A program made the translations under genes and the position numbers. From assembly GCA_913054205.1 (NCBI GenBank), contig CAJXJM010000016.1:1-15120 (forward strand): a stretch of 15,120 bases of DNA, written 5' to 3'. This stretch comes from an uncultured Rhodospirillaceae bacterium (lineage in GTDB: Bacteria > Pseudomonadota > Alphaproteobacteria > Rhodospirillales > UBA2165). The notes beneath the pieces were generated by a model that saw nothing but the letters and a program-made list of their open reading frames with translations, was not told where the DNA came from and ran no database searches. Of the stretch, positions 7,899 through 14,934 are shown in pieces (position 1 is the stretch's first letter; each line of letters starts with the position of its first letter).

Positions 7899-7918
7899 TT
7901 TTTAATTTGTCCCCAATT

Positions 7919-8806
7919 TTATGCTTTAAAAATCAGAATACGTGCCGCCAATAACAATTTCCAGGCTTTAGATACTTTTACCGGGCTGTCGAGGCGGTTC
8001 CAGCCGCGGCGCTGCAATAAAATAAATGTGCGATGATAAATTTTCATCATTATGATTGCCGGTTGAATTAAGGTTTTATCACATTGATCAATAATTGTTT
8101 TGGCTTCTAAAAAATCCTTTTCAGCCTGCTGGGCAAGCTCTCTGCATGCCTCGGCAAGTCCCGGGTGTTTAATGATTGTGTTAACGGCCTCGCCCTCCAT
8201 TCCATGGCGCGCTCGTAAATCTGCCGGCAGATAAACATGATTTCGTTCGGCATCTTCCTTTACATCGCGCAAAATATTGGTGAGTTGAAGAGCTTCTCCC
8301 AATGACTTTGCAAGCGCTCGACTTTGCTCACCGCGGAGCCCAAAAACAGCATTTGAAAGCTTGCCGACAGCGCATGCGACCCGGTCGCAGTAAAGGGTGA
8401 GTTCTGTCATATCTTGGAAGCTGAGTTGATCAACCGCATCCATCTCCATGCCGTCAATGACTGCGTCAAAATCCTCTTTTGCAAGATTGTAGGTTTTTAG
8501 GGGTTTGGCCAAAGACCGGGTAATGAGATTGTTGGGCTTGCCGTCGTACAGGGAGTTAATTTCATCTCGCCAAAGATCGAGCTTTTCTCGTTTGGTGCTC
8601 GGCTTTTCGTCGCCATCGGCAATGTCGTCGACTTCACGGCAAAACGCATAGATGGCAAACATCGCATCACGCTTTTCCTGAGGCAAAAGGCGCATGGCCC
8701 AATAGAAAGAGGTGCCCGATTTTTTAACAATCGAAAGCACATCTTCGTTTGGACCAAGTTGCACATCATCTAAAGGCATTGCGTTACCGTATTGTTCTGT
8801 CTGCAT
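7919..8806 (-). CDS. hpnD: Presqualene diphosphate synthase HpnD
   Basis: HpnD condenses two farnesyl diphosphates to presqualene diphosphate, the first step of the HpnCDE squalene route. The 295-residue all-helical trans-isoprenyl diphosphate synthase has both aspartate-rich motifs: DDIAD (60-64) in CREVDDIADGD, and DVKED (181-185) followed by AERNHVYLP (186-194). ATG 8806 was chosen; the first 22 residues are variable and the start overlaps the 3' end of hpnB by 23 bases, suggesting translational coupling. Phytoene synthase is a relative, but pairing with hpnC and shc makes HpnD the better call. Confidence 0.93.
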   Translation of the reverse strand: MQTEQYGNAMPLDDVQLGPNEDVLSIVKKSGTSFYWAMRLLPQEKRDAMFAIYAFCREVDDIADGDEKPSTKREKLDLWRDEINSLYDGKPNNLITRSLAKPLKTYNLAKEDFDAVIDGMEMDAVDQLSFQDMTELTLYCDRVACAVGKLSNAVFGLRGEQSRALAKSLGEALQLTNILRDVKEDAERNHVYLPADLRARHGMEGEAVNTIIKHPGLAEACRELAQQAEKDFLEAKTIIDQCDKTLIQPAIIMMKIYHRTFILLQRRGWNRLDSPVKVSKAWKLLLAARILIFKA

Positions 8807-9959
8807 TTGGGCGGCCTTTCCAGGAAGGCGCGCTGCCCGACCAATATTGCCGGGCCGAGTCTATCGTCATGACAGTATAAAGCAATGCTGCCAAGGGAAG
8901 TAAACAGGATTCCCAAATTGGCCGCCGATAGAGGCGTAACGTCGGTGTGTAGGCGATGGACATCATCGCCCAGGCGGCAAGCCCTAATATCAATAAATCA
9001 GTCTCTTGCCTCAAAAAGCCGATAAAAATCGAGGCGATTGGTACGACGTAAATGAACAGCATGCCAATCACAGTGCCGATCAAATTTATCGCCGAATGAT
9101 TGAGTTGGACAAATGCCGTGCGGCTAACCATCTGCCAGACATCTGAAAGTCTGTCATATCCTCTAAGGCTGGTTGTCGATCGCGTCAGTCCCAGCCAAAT
9201 CGAATGGTCTTTTTTGAGAAGTCTTGCGAGGGCGCAATCATCAATGATCTCGGATTTGATGGCGACAATGCCGCCCGCTTTTTCGAGTGCAGATCGATCG
9301 ACCAGCATGCATCCACCTGCGGCTCCAGCAGTTTTATTGCCTGGATTGTTGACCCAAGCGAACGGATAAAGTTTTTGAAAAAAGAAAACAAAGGCCGGGA
9401 TAAGAAGATGTTCCGACCAGGATTGGCAACGCAATCGAACCATTAATGAAACCAACGCTCGTTTTTCTGCCAAAGCTTTGGCCATAAGTTCCGAGAGATT
9501 TTCTGGGTGGTGATGAATATCCGCATCTGTAAAAAGAAAATAGCTTGCTTCCGGAAACTTATTTTTCGCGGCCTCAACGCCTTGCGAGGCCGCCCACATT
9601 TTGCCGGTCCAACCTGCAGGTAAATCTTTTCCGTCAATGATGGTTACAGTATCCGTTCCTTGAGCGGCAACTTTTGCAGCGGTGACAGTGTCATCTTCGC
9701 TATTATCATTGATAAGAATAATCGAAAAATCACCGGCATAGTCTTGATCCATAAGCGATGTAATGGTGCGTCCAACTGTCATTTCCTCGTTGCGAGCCGG
9801 GATAATGGCGACAACCGCTGGAAGGCTCGGGATAGGCATTGAGACTGGGGCGAGGCATTGATCTGCGCGCCAGAATCCGCCCCGAAAAATTATGAGCACG
9901 ATCCAGATTAAAAGGGAGATCAACGCCAAAATCAAAATGGCGTTCGCTACGAGCGTCAT
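8784..9959 (-). CDS. hpnB: Hopanoid-associated membrane glycosyltransferase HpnB
   Basis: This 391-residue family 2 glycosyltransferase carries an N-terminal membrane segment (about 4-25), a cytoplasmic GT-A domain with IPARNEE (53-59), a metal-binding DAD (145-147), IIDDCALA (238-245) and QMVSR (276-280), then three C-terminal hydrophobic segments (about 290-316, 320-340, 350-368). This architecture is that of HpnB; the sugar and acceptor in hopanoid metabolism are not firmly known. The start is ATG 9959, which shares ATGA with the hpnC stop and directly precedes the membrane segment. A longer reading from GTG 9995 would lie wholly inside hpnC and adds no family-like residues. The 3' end overlaps the hpnD start by 23 bases. 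Confidence 0.91.
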   Translation of the reverse strand: MTLVANAILILALISLLIWIVLIIFRGGFWRADQCLAPVSMPIPSLPAVVAIIPARNEEMTVGRTITSLMDQDYAGDFSIILINDNSEDDTVTAAKVAAQGTDTVTIIDGKDLPAGWTGKMWAASQGVEAAKNKFPEASYFLFTDADIHHHPENLSELMAKALAEKRALVSLMVRLRCQSWSEHLLIPAFVFFFQKLYPFAWVNNPGNKTAGAAGGCMLVDRSALEKAGGIVAIKSEIIDDCALARLLKKDHSIWLGLTRSTTSLRGYDRLSDVWQMVSRTAFVQLNHSAINLIGTVIGMLFIYVVPIASIFIGFLRQETDLLILGLAAWAMMSIAYTPTLRLYRRPIWESCLLPLAALLYTVMTIDSARQYWSGSAPSWKGRPNADRTIR

Positions 9960-10822
9960 CGAAAGAGCGCTTTTAGGATGCCCGTGAGGCAACACATCAA
10001 ATATTGGGGTTTTGATAATTCGATGCGGCTTTTTATCGGATCATTTTGGCGCAATTTACGGCTCAGCTGATTTGCAATGTTGATGATGGCTTGGGATTCC
10101 ATGGCGAGTCGGCGGCTTAGCAATCCAGCTGGTAATTTTGAGGCCTCTTGCATCAGTTCATCCACGCCATCCAAAATTTTGTCCAAACTTTGTCTGAGGC
10201 CAGGAGTGCTTTCAGTCGCCTTCAAATTTTCGATTTTGGAGCCATGCCGCGCTAAAATGTCTGACGGCAGATAAACTCGATCTAGCGTCTGGTAATCATC
10301 TTTACAATCTTGAAGATGATTGAGAATTTGCAGGGCGTTGCAAAGTGCATCCGACGGCCCATAACCGTCACGAGAGCCACCGTGAAGATCGAGCAGATAC
10401 CGTCCGACGGGTGCGGCTGACAATTGGCAATAGTCGATCAATTCCTGCCAATTATCATATCTGAGTTTTGTTGCATCCTGTTTAAATGCGGCCAACAAAT
10501 CGAGGCAATGCTGGTGCGTGGTTTGAGTTTCAGTCAGGCTCGCCGCCATGGATAGAGCTTTTGGTGGCGCTTGCCCCCCGGTTAGCAGGCCGGTCAACGC
10601 TCGCTCATACTCATCAAGGCGATTTATCTTAACTTCTGGGCTTAATTCGAGCGCGTCGGCAATATCATCTGCGGCGCGGGCGAAATGATAAAAAGTCGCA
10701 ATATGAGGGCGCAGATTAGCCGGCAACAGCCAAGAACCGACGGGAAAGTTCTCGTAAGCAATATCTTTACCAGAGGAAATATCTGGGGAAACCTCAGAGA
10801 TTGGGTGGGCCGCTTCAGTCAT
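9956..10822 (-). CDS. hpnC: HpnC, converts presqualene diphosphate to hydroxysqualene
   Basis: HpnC is the second squalene/phytoene synthase-fold enzyme of hopanoid clusters and converts presqualene diphosphate to hydroxysqualene. The 288-residue protein shows ENFPVGSWLLP (24-34), the first aspartate motif DDIAD (52-56) and a second one in LQDCKDDYQTLDRVYLP (D172, D176), all typical of HpnC. ATG 10822 is preferred; TTG 10861 in the same frame would add 13 residues, but neither start has a clear ribosome site. It is first in the leftward operon, couples to hpnB through an ATGA overlap, and diverges from ispG 62 bases away. Confidence 0.93.
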   Translation of the reverse strand: MTEAAHPISEVSPDISSGKDIAYENFPVGSWLLPANLRPHIATFYHFARAADDIADALELSPEVKINRLDEYERALTGLLTGGQAPPKALSMAASLTETQTTHQHCLDLLAAFKQDATKLRYDNWQELIDYCQLSAAPVGRYLLDLHGGSRDGYGPSDALCNALQILNHLQDCKDDYQTLDRVYLPSDILARHGSKIENLKATESTPGLRQSLDKILDGVDELMQEASKLPAGLLSRRLAMESQAIINIANQLSRKLRQNDPIKSRIELSKPQYLMCCLTGILKALFR

Positions 10823-10848
10823 ATGGACTGGATAATCGCAGAACAGTG

Positions 10849-10876
10849 CTGGCAAGTCCAATCTAGCTGTTATAAA
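10849..10876 (+). promoter_or_regulatory. Candidate promoter of ispG, abutting its start codon
   Basis: A -35-like CTGGCA (10849-10854), a 16-base spacer and a -10-like TATAAA (10871-10876) precede ATG 10885. Transcription from it would begin within about two bases of the start codon. No convincing ribosome site lies between, which fits a leaderless message. This was judged by eye. Confidence 0.4.
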
Positions 10877-10884
10877 AAGCCTCT

Positions 10885-12111
10885 ATGGAAAAAATTGAAC
10901 GTCATAATCGCGTTGCTGTAAATGTTGGCGATATTACCATCGGCGGAGCCGCGCCGGTTGTCGTGCAATCAATGACCAATACGGATACCGCGGACGCTGC
11001 CTCGACAGTCACACAAGTGGCAGCTCTCGCGCGTGCCGGCTCAGAACTCGTGCGCGTGACTGTTAATACTGAAGAAGCAGCTCAGCAAGTCGCAAGTATT
11101 CGGGCTCAACTGGATGACATGGGGTGTCATGTGCCGTTGGTTGGAGATTTTCACTACAATGGCCATCTGTTGCTGACCAAATATCCCGATTGCGCGGAAG
11201 CGCTTTCAAAATATCGCATTAACCCCGGTAATGTCGGCTTCAAGGATAAGCGCGACCGGCAGTTTTCGGTGATGATCGAACAAGCGATCAAATACGATAA
11301 ACCGGTTCGTATCGGCGTGAATTGGGGCAGCCTGGATCAAGATTTGTTGGCACGCTTTATGGATGAAAATGCCAAGCTCAAGGAGCCTAAGGACGTCCAG
11401 CTTGTGATGCACGATGCTTTGGTCGCATCTGCTTTGGAAAGTGCGGCCCTCGCCGAGGAAATAGGATTACCTCGCGATCACATAATTCTATCGTGCAAAG
11501 TTAGCGCCGTGCAGGATTTAATCGCGGTCTATCGGATGATGTCAGAAAAATGTGACTACGCGCTGCATTTGGGGCTGACAGAAGCGGGAATGGGCTCGAA
11601 AGGCATTGTGGCGTCAACGGCTGCACTTGCCGTGCTTCTCCAGCAAGGAATCGGCGACACCATCCGCATCTCTTTGACGCCAGAACCGGGCGGGGACAGA
11701 ACCCGAGAGGTCATTGTTGCCCAGGAAATTCTTCAGTCTTTAAGCATTCGCTCCTTCACACCACAAATTGCCGCCTGTCCCGGCTGTGGCCGGACGACCA
11801 GCACGGTTTTTCAGGAACTCGCCGATGATATCCAAAGTTATGTGCGGCAACAAATGCCGGAATGGGGCAAACATTACATTGGTGTTGAGGACATGCAGGT
11901 GGCGGTGATGGGCTGTATTGTCAACGGCCCAGGCGAGAGCAAACACGCAAATATCGGCATTAGCCTGCCGGGGACAGGCGAACAGCCGGCAGCTCCTGTG
12001 TTCATAGACGGGGAGAAGAGAATGACTTTGCGCGGCGCCAATATTGCCGCGGAGTTTAAGCAAATCGTCGAGGATTATATCGCCTCGAATTATCCTCAAA
12101 AACCTTCCTGA
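10885..12111 (+). CDS. ispG: 4-hydroxy-3-methylbut-2-en-1-yl diphosphate synthase IspG
   Basis: IspG (GcpE) converts MEcPP to HMBPP, the substrate of IspH encoded 7 kb to the left. The 408-residue protein has an N-terminal TIM-barrel part with [12 protein letters not shown] (24-35), RINPGNVG (111-118) and [10 protein letters not shown] (263-272). Its C-terminal [4Fe-4S] domain has the three ligands C298 and C301 in CPGCGRTT and C344 in [10 protein letters not shown], with the fourth ligand E351. It is the two-domain bacterial form of normal length. ATG 10885 starts right before the family N-terminus [15 protein letters not shown] and lacks a clear ribosome site. It diverges from hpnC. No clear hairpin terminator is visible before the tRNA-Phe promoter. 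Confidence 0.97.
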   Translation: MEKIERHNRVAVNVGDITIGGAAPVVVQSMTNTDTADAASTVTQVAALARAGSELVRVTVNTEEAAQQVASIRAQLDDMGCHVPLVGDFHYNGHLLLTKYPDCAEALSKYRINPGNVGFKDKRDRQFSVMIEQAIKYDKPVRIGVNWGSLDQDLLARFMDENAKLKEPKDVQLVMHDALVASALESAALAEEIGLPRDHIILSCKVSAVQDLIAVYRMMSEKCDYALHLGLTEAGMGSKGIVASTAALAVLLQQGIGDTIRISLTPEPGGDRTREVIVAQEILQSLSIRSFTPQIAACPGCGRTTSTVFQELADDIQSYVRQQMPEWGKHYIGVEDMQVAVMGCIVNGPGESKHANIGISLPGTGEQPAAPVFIDGEKRMTLRGANIAAEFKQIVEDYIASNYPQKPS

Positions 12112-12128
12112 TTTGCATGATTGAATGC

Positions 12129-12157
12129 TGGACAGAGCCCCGCTTTTTTTCTATAAG
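12129..12157 (+). promoter_or_regulatory. Promoter of tRNA-Phe
   Basis: A -35-like TGGACA (12129-12134) is followed after exactly 17 bases by TATAAG (12152-12157). Transcription would start near 12164, leaving a leader of about 54 bases before the mature tRNA. Match and position are good for a stable-RNA sigma-70-type promoter, judged by eye. Confidence 0.6.
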
Positions 12158-12217
12158 CGCGTCTCCAACACGTGACACGAGGCGTCCTGCCTTGCTCACA
12201 AATTGTCTGATGGATAT

Positions 12218-12294
<77 letters not shown>

Positions 12295-12344
12295 TTGTTT
12301 TCATAGTTCAATGCCCCCTTCAATTCAACCTTACCCTGCAACAG

Positions 12345-12357
12345 AACCACTGTGGTT
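12345..12357. repeat. Short perfect dyad
   Basis: AACCAC and GTGGTT are exact inverted repeats around a single central T. The function is unknown; it may be an operator-like dyad or part of the palindrome cluster that follows. Confidence 0.4.
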
Positions 12358-12379
12358 AGATTGACTCGCACATCCTTGT

Positions 12380-12436
12380 GCAGGGGCTTCGCCCAGCCTG
12401 CGGCTGTCCTAATTTGCTGACCGCCAGGGATGGCGG
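12380..12436. repeat. REP-like pair of hairpins
   Basis: Two compact hairpins lie together. In the first, GCAGG (12380-12384) pairs with CCTGC (12397-12401), and inside it GGGC-TTC-GCCC (12384-12394) pairs. In the second, CCGCCA (12421-12426) pairs with TGGCGG (12431-12436) around the loop GGGA. Both lie downstream of the receptor gene (which ends at 12557, leftward) and could act as its 3' stabiliser or terminator, or be repetitive extragenic palindromes. No long T run follows. Confidence 0.5.
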
Positions 12437-12455
12437 GAATGCCGGTTTTAGCTAT

Positions 12456-12527
12456 GGGGTCAAGTCTTGAATGTTGCGCAACTCTTTAGACTCAACTGTC
12501 AGACGCTAAATCGCAAGACTTGACCCC
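12456..12527. repeat. 72-base inverted-repeat unit with 14-base termini
   Basis: GGGGTCAAGTCTTG (12456-12469) is exactly inverted as CAAGACTTGACCCC (12514-12527), with 44 bases between that include the palindrome GTTGCGCAAC (12473-12482). From memory, GGGGTCAAGTCTTG-type motifs flank REP-associated (Y1/RAYT) transposase genes in Gammaproteobacteria; no such gene is present here. It could be a non-autonomous miniature element. Confidence 0.55.
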
Positions 12528-12556
12528 AAGTGTCCTTTGATTCCTTTGACGACAAA

Positions 12557-14518
12557 TCAGAAACTTAACTTCACCCCACCATTAATTACAAAGCCGTCCA
12601 GCGGTGCGTAAATATCCACAAATTCAGGATCGTATATCGGGCCCGTATAGATTGGGCCGTCTCGGGTCTGGCGCGTGTCCCCAAAGTTCTCGAAATTGAG
12701 AAACACTGAAAAGTCTTCACTGAAAATCTTTTCCATCATTAGTCCAAATATCCAATAGTCAGGGCTCTTAGCACCAGATTCCAAGGCCTGTTGACTGTAG
12801 TAGTATGCTTCTAGGCCTATACGGATATCGTCTTCTCGTTCATAGACAAACACCATATTTACGCGGTCCTCAGGAATCAACACAGCCTCACGGGTCTCAT
12901 TCTTCCCATGCTCATTTACATCCGCATGGGTGTAGCCGAGAAAATATTTAAAGTCATTCCAACGCCACACCGCATTCATCTCGACACCGCGCGTATCGAT
13001 ATAGGGAACTGGCTGTTGGTAGGCATACGTCTGGTCGCCCTGGGGAACAAGCATCAACGGGTCGTCCACACGCGTATAGAACAACAGCAGATTCAGATCG
13101 AAAGTGAGTGAGCCATTCAATTGCCATGAACGATTCACATCGGCATTTATTCCGGCGGAACGTTCAGCCTCGAGAGCATCGGTTTGCAGTGCTTCCAGGC
13201 CCTGAAACTGGATACGCTCGGCCTCTTCAGAAAATGGTGTAGGCAGTTTGTAGCCTAGACCACCACCGAAGCGGATACTGGTTTCTTCGAAGCCGGTATA
13301 GAGCAAAGAAAGACGAGGCAGGATGAACTCGCCATAGTCGTTGTCGTAATCCACGCGCAGGCCAGCTTCAAGGGTCCAAGAATCTGAAATAGAGCTTGTG
13401 CCTTGCGCGAATGCTCCCACGGTTTGTAGGTCATAGTCGATCTGCATCGACGGCGCCCCAGAGTCTTGATCAAAATCCTCGGTCCACAAATTTAGTCCAA
13501 CAACCCAATCCAGGGAGTTCGAACTGCCGAGCAAATGCGCTTCGGAGAAACTGGAAAGCTGCGTGCCGCTAAATTCAAAATCCGGCACCAACAATTCACG
13601 TTCGAAGCGACTGAAACTGTTGCGGATCACTAACTCATTGCCGGAATCATACATCTTTGAATATTCCAGCTGGCTTGAAACGCGAAGTGTGGCGCTGTCC
13701 TCATAGTAAGCCCGGCGCGACCGATCTCCGGAGATGTAATCCATGTCACCGCCCAGCCTATCTTCCTTGACCACGCTCAGGCCCAGCATCAGTTCGCTCT
13801 CGTCGCCGTAGACAAACAGTTTGGGATTCAGCGTCCAGCGCTCAAACTCCGGAATCGCACTTAGATTGATATCGGCGGGGTCATAAGCCTCACTGGCATT
13901 ATAAGAAGCAAACAGCGTGGTTCCAACAGACTCATTGCTCGCACTGTAGAAAGTACTGACATCAATCCCTTTAGCCGAGGTTGCATTAAGAAGCACAGAC
14001 AGCTCCGGCTCCTCACTTGGTCTGCGGGTAATGAGATTGACTAGGCCGGCGATTGACCCGCCGCCATAGAGGGTGGAATTAGCGCCCTTTATCACCTCCA
14101 CTTGGCGCAGATCTAGTGGTGATATCTGTAACAAGCTGAGGCCACCGGAAAATCCACTATAAAGAGGCATACCATCGCGTAGCAATTGCGTGTACTTGCC
14201 ATCCAGGCCTTGCATTCGAATTGTGGAGTTGAAGCTCGTTGCCGAAGTCTGTTGAACGTAGATGCCCGTGCTCTCATTGAGCAGCATCCGAATATCGCCA
14301 GGTTTCATATTGGCTTTTTCGTTGAGTTCCTCACTTCCAAGAACTTCCACCCGGATAGGTGATGCCTCGAAACTGCGCCTGCTGCGAGTGGAAGTAACCA
14401 GAATCTCTTCCACCTCTTCAGATTGAGCTATTGCCCTGTCTGGAACAACGCACACGAAAGCTACGGCTAACACAAGGAGAGGAAGGAATGTAATTCGAGA
14501 TAAATTAGAGTTGTTCAT
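12557..14518 (-). CDS. TonB-dependent outer-membrane receptor
   Basis: This 653-residue protein is a complete TonB-dependent receptor, importing an unidentified ligand (siderophore, vitamin or similar) across the outer membrane with TonB-ExbBD energy. It has a signal peptide with likely cleavage after AIA (29-31), a TonB-box-like EEILVTSTR (38-45), a plug domain (about 50-170) with DIRMLLNESTGIYV, RDGMPLYSGFSGG and VEVIKGANSTLYGGGSIAG, then a beta-barrel with alternating residues ending KLSF with the C-terminal Phe of outer-membrane proteins. ATG 14518 was chosen over TTG 14527 because the signal peptide starts there; TGGA upstream is a weak ribosome site. By recollection the plug and C-terminus resemble receptors common in Bacteroidota. 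It is the only gene between the tRNA-Phe repeats, unrelated to the hopanoid genes, and probably horizontally acquired. The ligand cannot be told from sequence. Confidence 0.9.
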   Translation of the reverse strand: MNNSNLSRITFLPLLVLAVAFVCVVPDRAIAQSEEVEEILVTSTRSRRSFEASPIRVEVLGSEELNEKANMKPGDIRMLLNESTGIYVQQTSATSFNSTIRMQGLDGKYTQLLRDGMPLYSGFSGGLSLLQISPLDLRQVEVIKGANSTLYGGGSIAGLVNLITRRPSEEPELSVLLNATSAKGIDVSTFYSASNESVGTTLFASYNASEAYDPADINLSAIPEFERWTLNPKLFVYGDESELMLGLSVVKEDRLGGDMDYISGDRSRRAYYEDSATLRVSSQLEYSKMYDSGNELVIRNSFSRFERELLVPDFEFSGTQLSSFSEAHLLGSSNSLDWVVGLNLWTEDFDQDSGAPSMQIDYDLQTVGAFAQGTSSISDSWTLEAGLRVDYDNDYGEFILPRLSLLYTGFEETSIRFGGGLGYKLPTPFSEEAERIQFQGLEALQTDALEAERSAGINADVNRSWQLNGSLTFDLNLLLFYTRVDDPLMLVPQGDQTYAYQQPVPYIDTRGVEMNAVWRWNDFKYFLGYTHADVNEHGKNETREAVLIPEDRVNMVFVYEREDDIRIGLEAYYYSQQALESGAKSPDYWIFGLMMEKIFSEDFSVFLNFENFGDTRQTRDGPIYTGPIYDPEFVDIYAPLDGFVINGGVKLSF

Positions 14519-14578
14519 AGAATCCAAAAGTCAGGTTGACTGCCAATCAACTCGCTTTTATCCGCGGAGTCCTACTAA

Positions 14579-14596
14579 CAGGTACAGGTACAGGTA
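14579..14596. repeat. (CAGGTA)x3 hexamer tandem repeat
   Basis: Three exact head-to-tail copies of CAGGTA, with partial continuation on both sides, lie 61 bases upstream of the receptor start codon. Such short repeats can vary in copy number and alter promoter spacing; whether this one does is unknown. Confidence 0.7.
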
Positions 14597-14698
14597 CATT
14601 GAGGTGATGGATTCTACCAAAATTATTGGAAAGAACTGGAATCTATTGCGAGCAGCTGAACAGAAATGGACTTTGTTTCGATTAGAAGTTTTAATAAA

Positions 14699-14716
14699 TG
14701 GGGTCAGAGTAAAAAT
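14699..14716 (+). repeat. GGGGTCAGAGT half-site motif
   Basis: The string TGGGGTCAGAGTAAAAAT resembles, from memory, a motif that flanks Y1/RAYT-type transposase genes in Gammaproteobacteria and shares the GGGGTCA core with the inverted repeat at 12456-12527. It is a single copy without a partner nearby. Confidence 0.35.
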
Positions 14717-14749
14717 ACAGTGGTTTTGGCCAAAATTGCTGACAATCCA

Positions 14750-14769
14750 TAGCACACTTCTTAGCACAC
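14750..14769 (+). repeat. TAGCACAC direct repeat pair (possible integrase arm sites)
   Basis: TAGCACAC occurs at 14750-14757 and 14762-14769, a 12-base period, 55 bases left of the distal att-like repeat. Closely spaced direct repeats beside an att core are typical of tyrosine-recombinase arm sites, but these are short and could be chance. Confidence 0.35.
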
Positions 14770-14824
14770 CCTGTTTTCGACCTTTTAACTCATTGATTCA
14801 ATTAAGGAATCCGTCAGCACTTCT

Positions 14825-14871
14825 ACTGAAAATCCTCGTGTCGGTGGTTCGATTCCGCCCCTGGGCACCAT
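14825..14871 (+). repeat. att-like direct repeat, right copy (tRNA-Phe 3' fragment)
   Basis: An exact 47-base copy of 12248-12294. The 5' part of the tRNA is missing (the preceding bases do not match), so it is not a functional tRNA gene. In the usual tRNA-integration model it is the displaced original 3' end of the tRNA gene, or the junction with a further element to the right. Confidence 0.9.
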
Positions 14872-14914
14872 CATATCAAGCACTTACAAAATACCTGAAT
14901 GTGAACTCCCTCTC

Positions 14915-14934
14915 ATGTAGCCACTATGTAGCCA
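14915..14934 (+). repeat. ATGTAGCCA direct repeat pair (possible integrase arm sites)
   Basis: ATGTAGCCA occurs at 14915-14923 and 14926-14934, an 11-base period or about one helical turn, 43 bases right of the att-like core. This placement is that expected for integrase arm-binding sites and would suggest that the DNA right of the repeat is another element. The rest of 14872-15120 shows a C-rich stretch near 15040-15090 and no gene. Confidence 0.4.

Larger units (their letters stand above)
14519..14824. other. Non-coding right end of the island
   Basis: About 306 bases between the receptor gene and the distal tRNA-Phe repeat. No gene is supported; the rightward frame crossing it has no ribosome site or recognisable protein. 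It holds a hexanucleotide tandem repeat, a GGGGTCAGAGT motif and a close pair of TAGCACAC repeats, each listed separately. The receptor promoter should lie here, but no pair of hexamers stands out. Confidence 0.6.
12295..14871. mobile_element. Small tRNA-Phe-integrated island carrying a TonB-dependent receptor
   Basis: A 2.6 kb segment lies between the two exact copies of the tRNA-Phe 3' end. It holds one receptor gene, a cluster of palindromes and a 72-base inverted-repeat unit on the left, and about 300 bases with short repeats on the right. No integrase, excisionase or plasmid gene is visible, so if it is an integrated element it is a remnant or a passive cassette, mobilised in trans or part of a tandem array continuing to the right. 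The interpretation rests on the repeat and its tRNA identity. Confidence 0.7.

Noticed and set aside
9960..9995. Longer hpnB start at GTG 9995
   Set aside because: The added 12 residues lie entirely inside hpnC and are not family-like; ATG 9959 in the ATGA overlap fits the membrane segment and coupling.
12112..12160. Rho-independent terminator of ispG at the T run near 12143-12150
   Set aside because: No stable hairpin precedes the T run; the T run falls in the spacer of the tRNA promoter.
14825..14871. Second tRNA-Phe gene
   Set aside because: Only the 3' part from the anticodon stem is present; the acceptor 5' strand and D arm are missing.
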